Below are positions 1-9,256 of a stretch of 64,000 bases of DNA, piece by piece; position 1 is the first letter of the stretch, and each line of letters opens with the position of its first letter. The notes below the pieces were generated by a model. It was given only the letters and a program-made list of their open reading frames with translations, was not told where the DNA came from and did not search any database. The DNA lies in NCBI RefSeq assembly GCF_003086295.3, contig NC_092038.1, positions 134,100,737 to 134,164,736 of the forward strand, written 5' to 3'. Position numbers and translations under genes: made by a program. The DNA comes from Arachis hypogaea (taxonomy: Eukaryota > Streptophyta > Magnoliopsida > Fabales > Fabaceae).

Positions 1-1213
1 TTCATGACAATGACTTATGGATCTTGGATTGTAAATAGGCCATTACTTCTTTCTTGCATTTTCCATTATTTCTAAACTTCCTAACATAATTTTACAATAT
101 TTTGAATTTTTGACTGCAGTTAAATTGGCTTGTTGGCTTTAGACTTTTTATTCATAGTATTTTTTTCACATTTCTAAACAGTAGGATCATTTCCTAACTT
201 GTTGAAGCACAACTCTTACTTATAATACAATTGGCCATATAATGTTTAAGCTGCTAATAACATGGCTCTCTTAAAATTTTGGTTGTAATCATTGATGCAT
301 GACCAACTTTTGGAGATAGATAGTAATTTTGCTTTATATGCAAAGCACCACAATAAATAATCTAAGGCATTATTGATCCACTTAAATGGTTCAGATTGAC
401 TAAGATAGAGTGCTCTACGATTAAGTTAATGAGAAATTCTCAAGGAAATTTAGTAAGATCTCACAGATTCATTCCATATGGGAACTTTGTATTTTTATGG
501 AACAGTTGGCAATGATTTAGATATTTTCAAATTCTTATTCATAGCTTCTCCTTTCATTCATTCGTTCTTTCTTTTTTATCTTCTTGTTTTGTTTTGTTTT
601 GTTTTTCTTTTTGGTTGTTTGTTTTCAATGAAAAGTGAAGTATGTGGAATTTGGAGAAGTCAATAAACCTCATTATCTGACCAATACAAACCTCCATTAA
701 CATATGCATTGATGCATCATCCAAAATTAGTGGCGTATATTAACTATTAGATTATGCATGATGTGTGGATTTGTGTTCTTCGTTGCTTTATAATCCAAAT
801 TAAATAGAATATTGCATGAGAAGTCCCCTAGCATTCGCAGCCAATAAGCATAAGCACGACCCTTGAACATGGATTAATATGTATTTCTACTTTGGATTAA
901 ATATGAATCAGTCATTAAACTTAAAGAGTGTCTTTGTTTTATACTCCACCTAAATCCGCTTTACAGTAAGTACAGTTACAGTATTAGTAAAAGGATAGTT
1001 TGTATATGGGGGTCTTGAAAATGTGCTGCTGTGAAATGAGTTTTGGTTTCAAGTCTCTTAATTGATTAATGTTTCTGAAGGAACATATTCAAGAGTCTTC
1101 ATTTTTGGATATTTATGACACCATAATAATACCCATAAAGTTTGCTGAGAAAATAAAACAACTCAACACATTCATTAAGTAACAGAGATTAACAGACAGA
1201 AACTACCGATCAT
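1..1213. other. Intergenic, no gene recognised
   Basis: AT-rich sequence with only short, low-quality open frames. I see no conserved protein motif and no repeat family I can name. It could be promoter or 5' UTR intron of the repeat-protein gene downstream, because that gene's first visible coding exon is preceded by a splice acceptor. Confidence 0.4.
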
Positions 1214-1435
1214 CTATAGTGGGGCAATCCTTGATATGAGAATATTTAATCTGGAAGTTAAAGAATATGAGAATACTTTGAAGTTTGAAGCATGAAGAAC
1301 CATTTCAATGGTATTAATCTCTTGCTCATTCCACTTTGGTGGAACTCTCCAAAGCCTAACAACCCAAACATTGAAGCACAACTCTAGTTTCTTGGGATTA
1401 ACTTCCTTGAGTAATGAGTATATAAATTTTCTCAT
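1214..1435 (-). pseudogene. RPA1-like OB-fold fragment (degraded)
   Basis: A 73-codon frame reads through VNPKKLELCFNVWVVRLWRV and then an INTIEMVLH segment. That pattern (a V-R-LW core followed some residues later by S/T-IEMVL) is typical of the first OB fold of plant replication protein A 70 kDa subunits and of RPA-like proteins carried by Helitrons and related elements. Only this stretch is recognisable: the residues after VLH do not continue the fold, and no further RPA exons appear nearby. It is probably a relic captured or left by a transposon. The family call rests on motif memory, not on alignment. Confidence 0.45.
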
Positions 1436-2121
1436 CCATTTCTGTGGCTAATTATCTTTGGATTCTCACTGATTGATATTCACCGAGCAATTTGAGTTCT
1501 GTGTTGGCATTGCATGTTTGATGGAGGAAGAATAGTGTATAAATAGAGATATAATAGGTGAGAAACATGGATTGGCTGGACAATTTGAATTTTCGAAATT
1601 GGTTGCTGAAATAATTGCTTTTGGATTAATATTCTACAATTGAGGATAACCTAAGCTACCCTATGTCTCCGATATCTGCTCCCTAAGATTTAATGAGGCA
1701 TGCATATTTGAATAGTATTTGCCTTCTTTGCTTAAAACTTTCAAAAAGGTTGTATCCTGCACCCTTGCTTCCTCCCATTCAAAGTGTTCAATGTTCATTT
1801 ACTCATGCTGCTACACGTCACAAAGCATGCATGCATGTTGCACTATGATGCTGCAGAGAACATCAATTCCACATAGATGAAGCATCAGACTTAGCATCCA
1901 TGAAGTTGAAATGCAGTGGTCATATAACACTTGGACAAAAAGGTGGGATACGGGATTACCAGAGTCGCACCTATATAGCCAAGATTTGCTACTAGATAAA
2001 ATTTACATTTTAAGAGTTTATGTCATCAATAATAAAAGAATTATGGCAGTGCCCTTTTTTTTGGGTATAAAAATAGTTTTGGTAGTTTGTTTGAAAATAA
2101 TGTTTTCGTGTGCTTTTGCAG
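1436..2121. other. Upstream region ending in a splice acceptor
   Basis: No coding exon is recognised. The stretch ends in a pyrimidine-rich run and CAG immediately before GAGATGG at 2122, a good 3' splice site. An upstream, probably untranslated exon should therefore lie in or before this window, but I cannot place it. Confidence 0.4.
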
Positions 2122-2124
2122 GAG

Positions 2125-5100
2125 ATGGTGGCACCTATGGAGGAGGAGGAGAATTCATCAAGCAGGAGGAGGAGTGAATCTAAAGATGAGATTCCCTTAT
2201 CTGAGCTGCTAGATTTGGAAATTAGATGGCCAAGTGAGGCAGAGAGAACTCTGTCTAGTAATTCAGATTCGGAAGCATTCCAGGGGAAGAGTTCGTTGAG
2301 TTTGGCTGGAGTTGATCTTGATGGTTTTTTCGATCACAGGGAATCCGATTCAAATGCGTCTGGACAGACAATGGCTTTCGGAGATCAAGTGGGTGATACT
2401 GCTTCTTATAGTGCCATCCAAGCTAGTGAAAATCTTAGTTTGTTTCAGAATGTCCAAGCTTCAGAATTGGCTACACCTACAAGGTCTATGGAAGATCAGA
2501 GTGATGATTCCTTTTCTGGTTGGGCGGCCAACTTTAGATCCGCTAGTTCTGGTCCAGTTAATGAAGAGCCCGAGTCATCATTTGGTCATTCTAAAGTTCA
2601 AGATACAGTATCTGGATCCTCGAAAGATGATTTCAATCATTCAGTGTCCAAAGGAAATGATTGGTTTCAGGTTGATGGATGGAGAACTTCTAACCTAGAG
2701 GTACCTAACCAGAGTGGCAAACCAGAGCTGAACGTGGATTTTAATGATACCAAAACAGCAGAAAGCGCTACCAGTTCCTCTACCAGAAATTTGGACTGGA
2801 TGCAAGATGACCAATGGCAAAGGAGTGATAATAAAACAACTGCTGCTGTTGTTACTGAGGCGGTTGAATATTCATTTGATGGATGGAATGATTTTACTGG
2901 CTCAGCTAGAGATAGTGCACAAGATCCTTCAAGTATTATTTCCAGATCAAATATAACTGAGCAGGTTGGAAAATCTGAAATTACCGCTGATCTTAACAAT
3001 ACCAAAGCAGAAGGTAATAGCTCTTCTATTGAAGATTTCAGCTGGATGCAAGATGACGTATGGCCAGGTAGCAATAACAAGACAACTGATACCAAGAGTA
3101 CTAATAACGTTGAGGATTCATTTGATGACTGGAATGATTTCAGTGGATCAGCGAATGCACAATATTTGTCCAGTAATCTCTCCAACTCCAAGATAACAGG
3201 TGAGTCTGGCAAATCCGAACTTGCCAAGAATAATGATGATAAAATAATAGCAGGAGGTGATAGTGGCTCATCTAGAAATTTTGACTGGATGCAAGATGAT
3301 CAACAGCTGGTTAGCAATAACCAGGCTTCTGACGTTGTGACTACTAATGAAGATGCTGATTCATTTGATAATTGGAATGATTTTACTGGCTCCCCTGTTA
3401 CACAAAATCCTTCCAGTAGTGTTTTGTATTCTGAGACAAACATTCTAGCTGGGAAATCTGAGACTTCTGTTGATGCTCACCAAACCAAAACAGAGGTAGG
3501 TAATAGCTCTTCTATTGAAGATTTCAACTGGATGCAAGATGACGGATGGCCAAGTGGCAATAACAAGACAACTGATGCCAAGGGTACTAATGAAGATGCT
3601 GATTCATTTGATGACTGGAATGATTTCGCTGGATTAGCCAATGCACAACATTTGTCCAGTAATCTCTCCAACTCCAAGATAACAGGTGAGTCTGGCAAAT
3701 CCGAACTTGCCAAGAATAATGATGATAAAAGAATAGCAGGGGGTGATAGTGGCTCACCTAGAAATTTTGACTGGATGCAAGCCAATCAATGGCAGGGGAG
3801 TAATGACCAAGCTTCTGGTATTGCGACCACTAATGAGGGTGCTGATTCATTTGATGATTGGAATGATTTTACTGGATCCCCTGTTACACAAAATCCTTCC
3901 AGTAGTGTTTCTTATTCTGAGATAAATGTTCTAGCTGGGAAATCTGGGACTTCTGCTGATTGTGATCAAACTAAAACAGAAGTAGGTAATAACTCTTCTA
4001 TTGAAGATTTCAGCTGGATGCAAGATGAAGGATGGCCAGGTAGCAATAACAAGACAACTAATACCAAGGGTGCTAATGAAGATGCTGATTCATTTGATGA
4101 CTGGAATGATTTCACTGGATCAGCCAATGCACAACATTTGTCCAGTAACCTCTCCAACTCTGAGATAAAGGGTGAGACTGGCAAATCTGACTTTGCCATG
4201 GATAATGATGATAAAAAGATATCAGAAGGTGCTAGTGGTGCATCTAGAAATTTTGACTGGATGAATGATGATCAATGGCAGGGGAGCAATAACCAGGCTT
4301 CTGGTATTGTGACTACTAATGATGATGCTGATTCAGCTGATGATTGGAATGAATTTACTGGATCCTCTCTTGCACAAAACCCTTCTAATAGTGTTTCGTA
4401 TTCCGAGATAAATGCTCTTGCTGGGAAATCTGAGACTTCTGCTGATTCTCATCAAACCAAAACGGAGGTAGGTAATAGCTCTTCTATTGATGATTTCAGC
4501 TGGATGCAAGATGGAGGATGGTCAGATAGCCATAACAAGACAACTGACACCAAGGGTGCTAATGAAGATGCTGATTCATTTGATGACTGGAATGATTTCA
4601 CTGGATCAGCCAATGCACAAATTTCATCAAGTAATCCCTCCAACTCTGAGACAACTGGCAAGACGGGCAAATCTGAATTTGCAAAGGATAGTGATGATAA
4701 AAGAATAGCAGTTGGTGCTAGTGGCTCATCAAGTTTTGACTGGACGAAAGATGATCAATGGAAGGGGAGCCATAACCAGGCTTCTGGTATTGCGACCTCT
4801 AATGAGGGTGCTGATTCATTTGATGATTGGAATGATTTTACTGGATCCACTGTTACACAAAATCCTTCCAGTAGTGTTTCATATTCTGAGATAAATGTTC
4901 TAGCTGGGAAATCTGAGACTTCTTCTGATTGTCATCAAACTAAAACAGAAGTAGGTAATAGCTCTTCTATTGAAGATTTCAGCTGGATGCAAGATGAAGG
5001 ATGGCCAGGTAAAAATAACAAGACAACTGATACCAAGGGTGCTAATGAAGATGCTGATTCATTTGATGACTGGAATGATTTCATTGGATCAGCCAATGCA

Positions 5101-5580
5101 CAATATTCCTCTAAAAATATTGACTGGAAACAAGATAATCAATGGCAGGGGAGCCAAAAACAGGCTTCTGGTATTTTGACTGCTAATGAAGGTGCTGATT
5201 CATTTGATGATTGGAATGATTTTACCGGCTCCTCTGTTACACAAAATCCTTCTAGTAATGCTTCATATTCTGGGCAATCTGTGACTTCTGATTTTCATCA
5301 AACCAAAAAACAAGTTGGTGCTAATACTTCAGTTCAACTTCAAAGTTTTGATTGGATGCAAAATGACCTATGCCCAGTTAGCCAAAAAAAATCAAATGAT
5401 CCCAAAACTACTAATGTAGTTTCTGATTCATTTGATGATATTTGGAATGGCTTCAAACAAAAGGCCACTACACGAGATTCTTCCGGCACTATTTCAATAC
5501 CAGTTCAGACTTCTTCTGAGCAAAGTTCTGTCTTGAATTTGTTCAGCTCCTCAAACAAATCGCATAGTGTGAATTTTTAG
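2125..5580 (+). CDS. Tandem W-N-D-F repeat protein, uncharacterised
   Basis: An uninterrupted frame of 1151 residues starting at ATG 2125, just inside a splice acceptor; an in-frame upstream GTG at 2110 lies in the acceptor tract and is not used. The N-terminus has an acidic MEEEE run and an EIPLSELLDLEIRWPSEAE segment. From about residue 220 the protein is a run of 81-residue units, each with a (D/S)WMQDD-x-W core followed by an acidic DSFDDWNDF box; both alternate between two subtypes, giving a 162-residue higher-order period. There is no signal peptide, membrane segment or catalytic motif, and it is rich in Ser, Asn, Asp and Thr, so probably disordered. The family is plant-specific as far as I know and has no assigned function; the W-x-x-F and D-F boxes resemble short linear peptide ligands, which is speculation. 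The frame stops just before sequence that looks like its continuation in another frame (see 5573-6439). Confidence 0.8.
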   Translation: MVAPMEEEENSSSRRRSESKDEIPLSELLDLEIRWPSEAERTLSSNSDSEAFQGKSSLSLAGVDLDGFFDHRESDSNASGQTMAFGDQVGDTASYSAIQASENLSLFQNVQASELATPTRSMEDQSDDSFSGWAANFRSASSGPVNEEPESSFGHSKVQDTVSGSSKDDFNHSVSKGNDWFQVDGWRTSNLEVPNQSGKPELNVDFNDTKTAESATSSSTRNLDWMQDDQWQRSDNKTTAAVVTEAVEYSFDGWNDFTGSARDSAQDPSSIISRSNITEQVGKSEITADLNNTKAEGNSSSIEDFSWMQDDVWPGSNNKTTDTKSTNNVEDSFDDWNDFSGSANAQYLSSNLSNSKITGESGKSELAKNNDDKIIAGGDSGSSRNFDWMQDDQQLVSNNQASDVVTTNEDADSFDNWNDFTGSPVTQNPSSSVLYSETNILAGKSETSVDAHQTKTEVGNSSSIEDFNWMQDDGWPSGNNKTTDAKGTNEDADSFDDWNDFAGLANAQHLSSNLSNSKITGESGKSELAKNNDDKRIAGGDSGSPRNFDWMQANQWQGSNDQASGIATTNEGADSFDDWNDFTGSPVTQNPSSSVSYSEINVLAGKSGTSADCDQTKTEVGNNSSIEDFSWMQDEGWPGSNNKTTNTKGANEDADSFDDWNDFTGSANAQHLSSNLSNSEIKGETGKSDFAMDNDDKKISEGASGASRNFDWMNDDQWQGSNNQASGIVTTNDDADSADDWNEFTGSSLAQNPSNSVSYSEINALAGKSETSADSHQTKTEVGNSSSIDDFSWMQDGGWSDSHNKTTDTKGANEDADSFDDWNDFTGSANAQISSSNPSNSETTGKTGKSEFAKDSDDKRIAVGASGSSSFDWTKDDQWKGSHNQASGIATSNEGADSFDDWNDFTGSTVTQNPSSSVSYSEINVLAGKSETSSDCHQTKTEVGNSSSIEDFSWMQDEGWPGKNNKTTDTKGANEDADSFDDWNDFIGSANAQYSSKNIDWKQDNQWQGSQKQASGILTANEGADSFDDWNDFTGSSVTQNPSSNASYSGQSVTSDFHQTKKQVGANTSVQLQSFDWMQNDLCPVSQKKSNDPKTTNVVSDSFDDIWNGFKQKATTRDSSGTISIPVQTSSEQSSVLNLFSSSNKSHSVNF
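2780..5450 (+). repeat. In-frame tandem repeat, 243-bp unit (486-bp higher order)
   Basis: The D/S-W-M-Q core recurs near 2797, 3040, 3284, 3527, 3770, 4013, 4256, 4499, 4738, 4981, 5122 and 5352. Most steps are 243 bp, which is 81 codons. Odd and even units differ (NFDWMQDDQW versus DFSWMQDEGW, and NQASGI versus NKTTDTKG), so the real duplication unit is 486 bp. The step from 4981 to 5122 is about 100 bp short, marking an internal deletion that kept the frame. The open frames on the opposite strand here are by-products of the repeat. Confidence 0.9.
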
Positions 5581-6439
5581 GACGTTTTAGCAGCCCACAG
5601 AGTACTACTGCAGCAAGTACACAATCTGAAGCTGCTTCTACAAACAGGTAACTTGACTGACATTAACTCAGATGCATTGTTATTCTTTTTGAAAAGTATG
5701 TGTAAGTGAATTCAAGCTTTCAACCACTTGTAATACAAGTGGGAGGAGTAGAATGTGTTTTTATGTTCCAACACTAATGGTTGAGGTTAATCATTCAGAT
5801 TATGTTAGTAGTATTGTATATGATTCATTAAAAAGAATGTCTGTCTATACAGCAAGTCTTGCGAGGAAACTGATGGTCTAGTTAAGCCAATTAAATTTGA
5901 TATTGGAGAGGTGTTAAAGGGTATTTTTGTTCTGTTTGGTTTGACAAGTTGAACGGGACTTTGACTGATGGAATAGTTCTTAGCATTTACAACAAGGGTT
6001 TACATCTTGCATGTGGATAGTACAAAGGAGAGATGGTGTAGAAAGGAACAAATTAGTGGATGGTTCTAATATTTATCATTCATTACAAAATCCATGGCCC
6101 AACATATCTATCCTTTCCAGTACTGTCTACCTTGGAAATGCCTTTTTCATTTTAAACCCTGGACAGGCTTTACATATTATCACTGATGATGTGTTTTCTT
6201 GATGTGGTTTTTGGTCAGCCTACAAACCTACATGTTGATCTTTCATACCGAAAAGTAGAAATTTATCCAATATGTTGCATGTCCAGGCTGGCTGATGTGG
6301 ATACCAGGCGATGAGACTCGAGAGAAGTTTCCACTGCACAAGTAGGGTCAAAAGGTAATGATGTGGAAATGTTAATGTCTCTCAGATGCGTGATCTTTCC
6401 TTTTTGCTTGAGAGCAGTCTTAGAGTTTCCCAAAAGTAA
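5573..6439 (+). pseudogene. Degenerate 3' exons of the W-N-D-F repeat gene
   Basis: After the TAG at 5578, skipping two bases (TA) lets translation go on as GRFSSPQSTTAASTQSEAAS, an S/T-rich run ending at a good donor (ACAG|GTAACT at 5648). A possible middle exon follows a TATACAG acceptor at 5853. A third block starts after CAG at 6286 and reads LADVDTRR, a TGA at 6312, then DSREVSTAQVGSKGNDVEML; a two-base excess at 6381-6382 then shifts the frame to QMRDLSFLLESSLRVSQK, stop at 6437. I recall the L-M-S-Q-M-x-D-L-S-F-x-LE motif as the conserved C-terminus of this plant family. Three lesions therefore separate the large frame from its usual tail. Either this copy is truncated, or alternative splicing avoids some of the lesions. 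Confidence 0.6.
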
Positions 6440-6885
6440 GATGGACATTCATTTTTCTTATTGATTTCCAGTCATTCTTCACATGTAAGTTTAACTTTTA
6501 TTCTTGAGCACGGGCCTATATTCTCTGTGTTCTTGGATGAATGGGTGGAGGGTGACTTTGATCTAGTGTTGTGATTCCACTTTCCTGAATCCGTCTTTTA
6601 TTGTAAACCGCGTATGGTGGTATTGTGTTGTTTTATAGAATGCGACCACTGTACATTCGAAGCTAGCTTTTCTGAGGAAGATTATGTGTATTATAATTTT
6701 TTTGTGTTGCTGTTGAGGAGTTTCAGACATTATTCACACCACTGGCAATTAATCTTCATTGGATTCTTCAGTCTTCACATCTGAGCCCCTTCCCTCCCCC
6801 TTCTTTTTTTCTTATCTTCATTTTCTTTTAAAAAACATCGATTTTTTTTTTAAAAGACCGGTGGAGTTGGGAGAATATCCCACTT
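6440..6885. other. Intergenic, probable 3' flank
   Basis: Nothing recognisable; T-rich sequence that may include the 3' UTR of the preceding gene. Confidence 0.4.
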
Positions 6886-6892
6886 AAACTTG

Positions 6893-7077
6893 GGTTCGTC
6901 GAGTGGTCAGCTCACTCGTCCGCTTAAGCAAGTGTCGGGGGGTTCGAATCCTGCCTTGTGCATGCAGCAACTCATTGGCCAGCGGCAGATCCTTGAATGG
7001 AGCTCAGATCCGCGACGGATTAGTCCTTGACCTGTCGGGTTGGGAGATACCGTGGGAAACAAAAAAAAAAAAACTTG
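6893..7077 (+). mobile_element. SINE, tRNA-derived, with poly(A) and target-site duplication
   Basis: A tRNA-like head with a perfect Pol III B box (GGTTCGAATCC near 6952) follows an A-box-like GTGGTCAGCTCA. The roughly 100-bp body ends in an A run at 7061-7073. AAACTTG occurs just before the head (6886-6892) and again at the end of the A run (7071-7077), giving a 7-bp target-site duplication. Two short open frames across it are incidental. Confidence 0.8.
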
Positions 7078-8335
7078 ACAGTTTTGCCCAGACCAAAACA
7101 AAGAAGTTGACTGTTTTGGATTTGAATCCTTAACGCAATGGCAGTTCTAAAGTGAAAATCTTGGGGATTAATAACTTTTCCAGTTGCCGTTATCTTCCAG
7201 AAGCTATCATTTTTATTGATTTATAATAATATAAAGTTAACTTTTCCTAACAATCTGCTTGAGAATTCAATAACTTTTTTTCTTATTTAAAAAGAAAGAT
7301 AAGCAATTTAGAAAAAATTGTTATTTGTAAATTAAAAAATGAGTGATTAATTACCACTCATATGAGATGCATGCAATAAAAAGATATATTGATAATATAT
7401 AAAAATTCGACGTTGTTGTTGGCCCCTTTCTATATATATATGATTTAATAGTTGATTTTTTCATAATATTTTTAATTTAGAAATATCGACGTTGTTGTTG
7501 GCCCCTTTCTATTGTTGTTTCCGTCGGCTATAAGACGAGTCAAAGGAAGAAATGCAATGGCAGGGACACCAACCAATGCCTATTATAACAAGTCGTAGTA
7601 TACCTATAGAAATGTCTAAGGAATAGATATAACAAACATTGCTAACGACTAAATTCGTTCACAAAGCTTATAAATTATCCTCTTCATCCGTTTTGTCCTC
7701 TTGCAGAACTTTGTTCCTTTATTGTTCTGGTTTAACTGTATTAAATCATTAAGAATATATGTGTATGTGAACAACTTTGCTAGCTACATTTTATTAACGT
7801 TACATTGAAGTTATGTTGCTAAAGAACTTTAATAATATATATTCGTGATTTAATAATATTTATACAAATTTGGTTCGTTTATAATCCAATTAGAACGAGC
7901 AGAGGAAGAAGCCACTCCCTCTGCTGTTTCTCTCCCACTTAACAAGGATATATTATTCCTAGATCTTGTAATGATGTGATTTTGCCGCGCTGTTTAGTTT
8001 ACGCACAACATAGGAAAAATGGAATTTGATTAGGACATTGTTACTTATTTGAATAATGGCAAGAGCAAAGACCAAGTTTATCGAAGTCAGAATCTGCATA
8101 CTGCAACGTAGCATCATCTGGTCTTCCTTTGAACGTTGACTACCCTTATGTCTTCTAGACTTGGGTTGGTATCGCTATGTATCTCTTGGAGTCAAACCAC
8201 TGTTCATTCATAGTTTTGTGTGTTTCTTTTTCATTTTTATTTTTTTGAAAAGTTGACATTATGTTAGTCTTATTTGAAAATAAGATATATATTGCAAAAA
8301 CCATAAATCTGATTACTATACTCGTATTGTTGAGG
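7078..8335. other. Intergenic with a 27-bp direct repeat
   Basis: AT-rich. The only structure noted is a 27-bp perfect direct repeat (TCGACGTTGTTGTTGGCCCC plus 7 more bases) at 7407-7433 and 7486-7512, flanking about 52 bp of AT-rich sequence. A single W-box core (TTGACT) lies near 8137. Confidence 0.5.
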
Positions 8336-8505
8336 CTATAAATAGATATATATTATGTTATAAGAAGATTGATTAAGGAACTTGTCGGTTAGCTAATACC
8401 TCCAAGTAACAAATTGTTTCTTCGTTCCATGTTTTCTTTAAAGTTTCCATGATTCTTATGTGCGGGTCAAGTAATGCCGTATGTTATTGTTGACCACCGG
8501 GTCAA
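8336..8505 (+). promoter_or_regulatory. Putative TATA box and inverted W-box pair of the first DUF569 gene
   Basis: CTATAAATAGAT at 8336-8347 is a consensus plant TATA box 260 bp upstream of the ATG. TTGACC at 8490-8495 and GGTCAA at 8500-8505 form a close inverted pair of WRKY-binding cores. If the TATA box is used, the pair lies in the 5' leader. Function is inferred from motifs only. Confidence 0.4.
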
Positions 8506-8605
8506 CTTGTAGCATATTAGATTATTAGTAGATATATGATATATGATCATTTTTCACTTAGCACATTCATCGAACACTTGGTAGACGTTATTCAACTACG
8601 TAGCA

Positions 8606-9256
8606 ATGGAGTATTTCAACAAAGCCAAATCCGTGAAGCTTCGGAGCCACCTCGGCAAGTACCTAATCGCAGACGAGGACGGCGAAGGCCTCTACCAGAG
8701 CAGAAAAAGCTCGGCGAAGAACGCAATATGGGAGGTGGAGTTAGTAGAAGGGAAGAGCCACAGCATTCGGCTCAAGAGCTGTCACGGTCTGTACCTGAAG
8801 GCAACGGACACAGCGTTCCTTCTAGGAATGACCGGAAACCGGGCGGTGCAGTCGGAGATGGACGCAGCAGGTTCGAGTTGGAAGTACGAGTGGGAGCCAC
8901 GAAGGGAAGGGTTGAGTAACCACGTGAAGCTGAGGAGTTGGTGTGGGACCTACCTTAGGGGAAACGGTGGCACTCCGCCTTGGAGGAATTCAGTTACGCA
9001 CGACGATCCTCATAGTTCCACCACTCACTCTTGGATCTTGTGGACTGTGGAGGTTGTTGACAACATTATAGTTGGATCTTTTTCCAAAGAGAGATATGAT
9101 GATGATGCGGTTGTTTCTGTGGCGGCGCTTTCTGATTCTTATGTAAGATCTCCGTCGTCGTTGCCGCTGTGTGAGGACCCCGCGGAGTTGCAGCTTACGG
9201 TACGTCTCTCAGATTTTATTGAAAATATTGATTCTCTAATTTGTTTATTTATTTAA
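8606..9256 (+). CDS. DUF569 / fascin-like beta-trefoil protein, short copy
   Basis: ATG at 8606 opens MEYFNKAKSVKLRSHLGKYL, the standard start of the plant DUF569 family (PF04601), whose fold resembles actin-crosslinking fascin domains. The family hallmarks follow: IRLKSCHGLYLKATD near residue 52, FLLGMTGNRAVQ near 71, and LRGNGGTPPWRNSVTHD near 118. No biochemical role is established for the family. A canonical donor (ACG|GTACGT) closes a phase-0 exon at 9199; reading through gives a 216-residue protein. I could not find the second module (GRTIYYHVA onward) anywhere before the paralogue at 10880, so this copy is either naturally short or has lost its 3' exons. About 1.6 kb separates it from its same-strand neighbour, consistent with tandem duplication. 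Confidence 0.8.
   Translation: MEYFNKAKSVKLRSHLGKYLIADEDGEGLYQSRKSSAKNAIWEVELVEGKSHSIRLKSCHGLYLKATDTAFLLGMTGNRAVQSEMDAAGSSWKYEWEPRREGLSNHVKLRSWCGTYLRGNGGTPPWRNSVTHDDPHSSTTHSWILWTVEVVDNIIVGSFSKERYDDDAVVSVAALSDSYVRSPSSLPLCEDPAELQLTVRLSDFIENIDSLICLFI

Noticed and set aside
2667..4670. Several antisense open frames of 70-186 codons across the repeat exon
   Set aside because: They recur with the 243-bp period and translate to Ser/Leu-rich strings; they are shadows of the sense repeat.
6011..6202. 63-codon frame between repeat-gene exons
   Set aside because: No similarity to the expected C-terminal sequence of the family; more likely intron.
6893..7133. Two small proteins over the SINE
   Set aside because: Both frames cover the tRNA-like head, body and A run of a SINE with target duplication; composition only.
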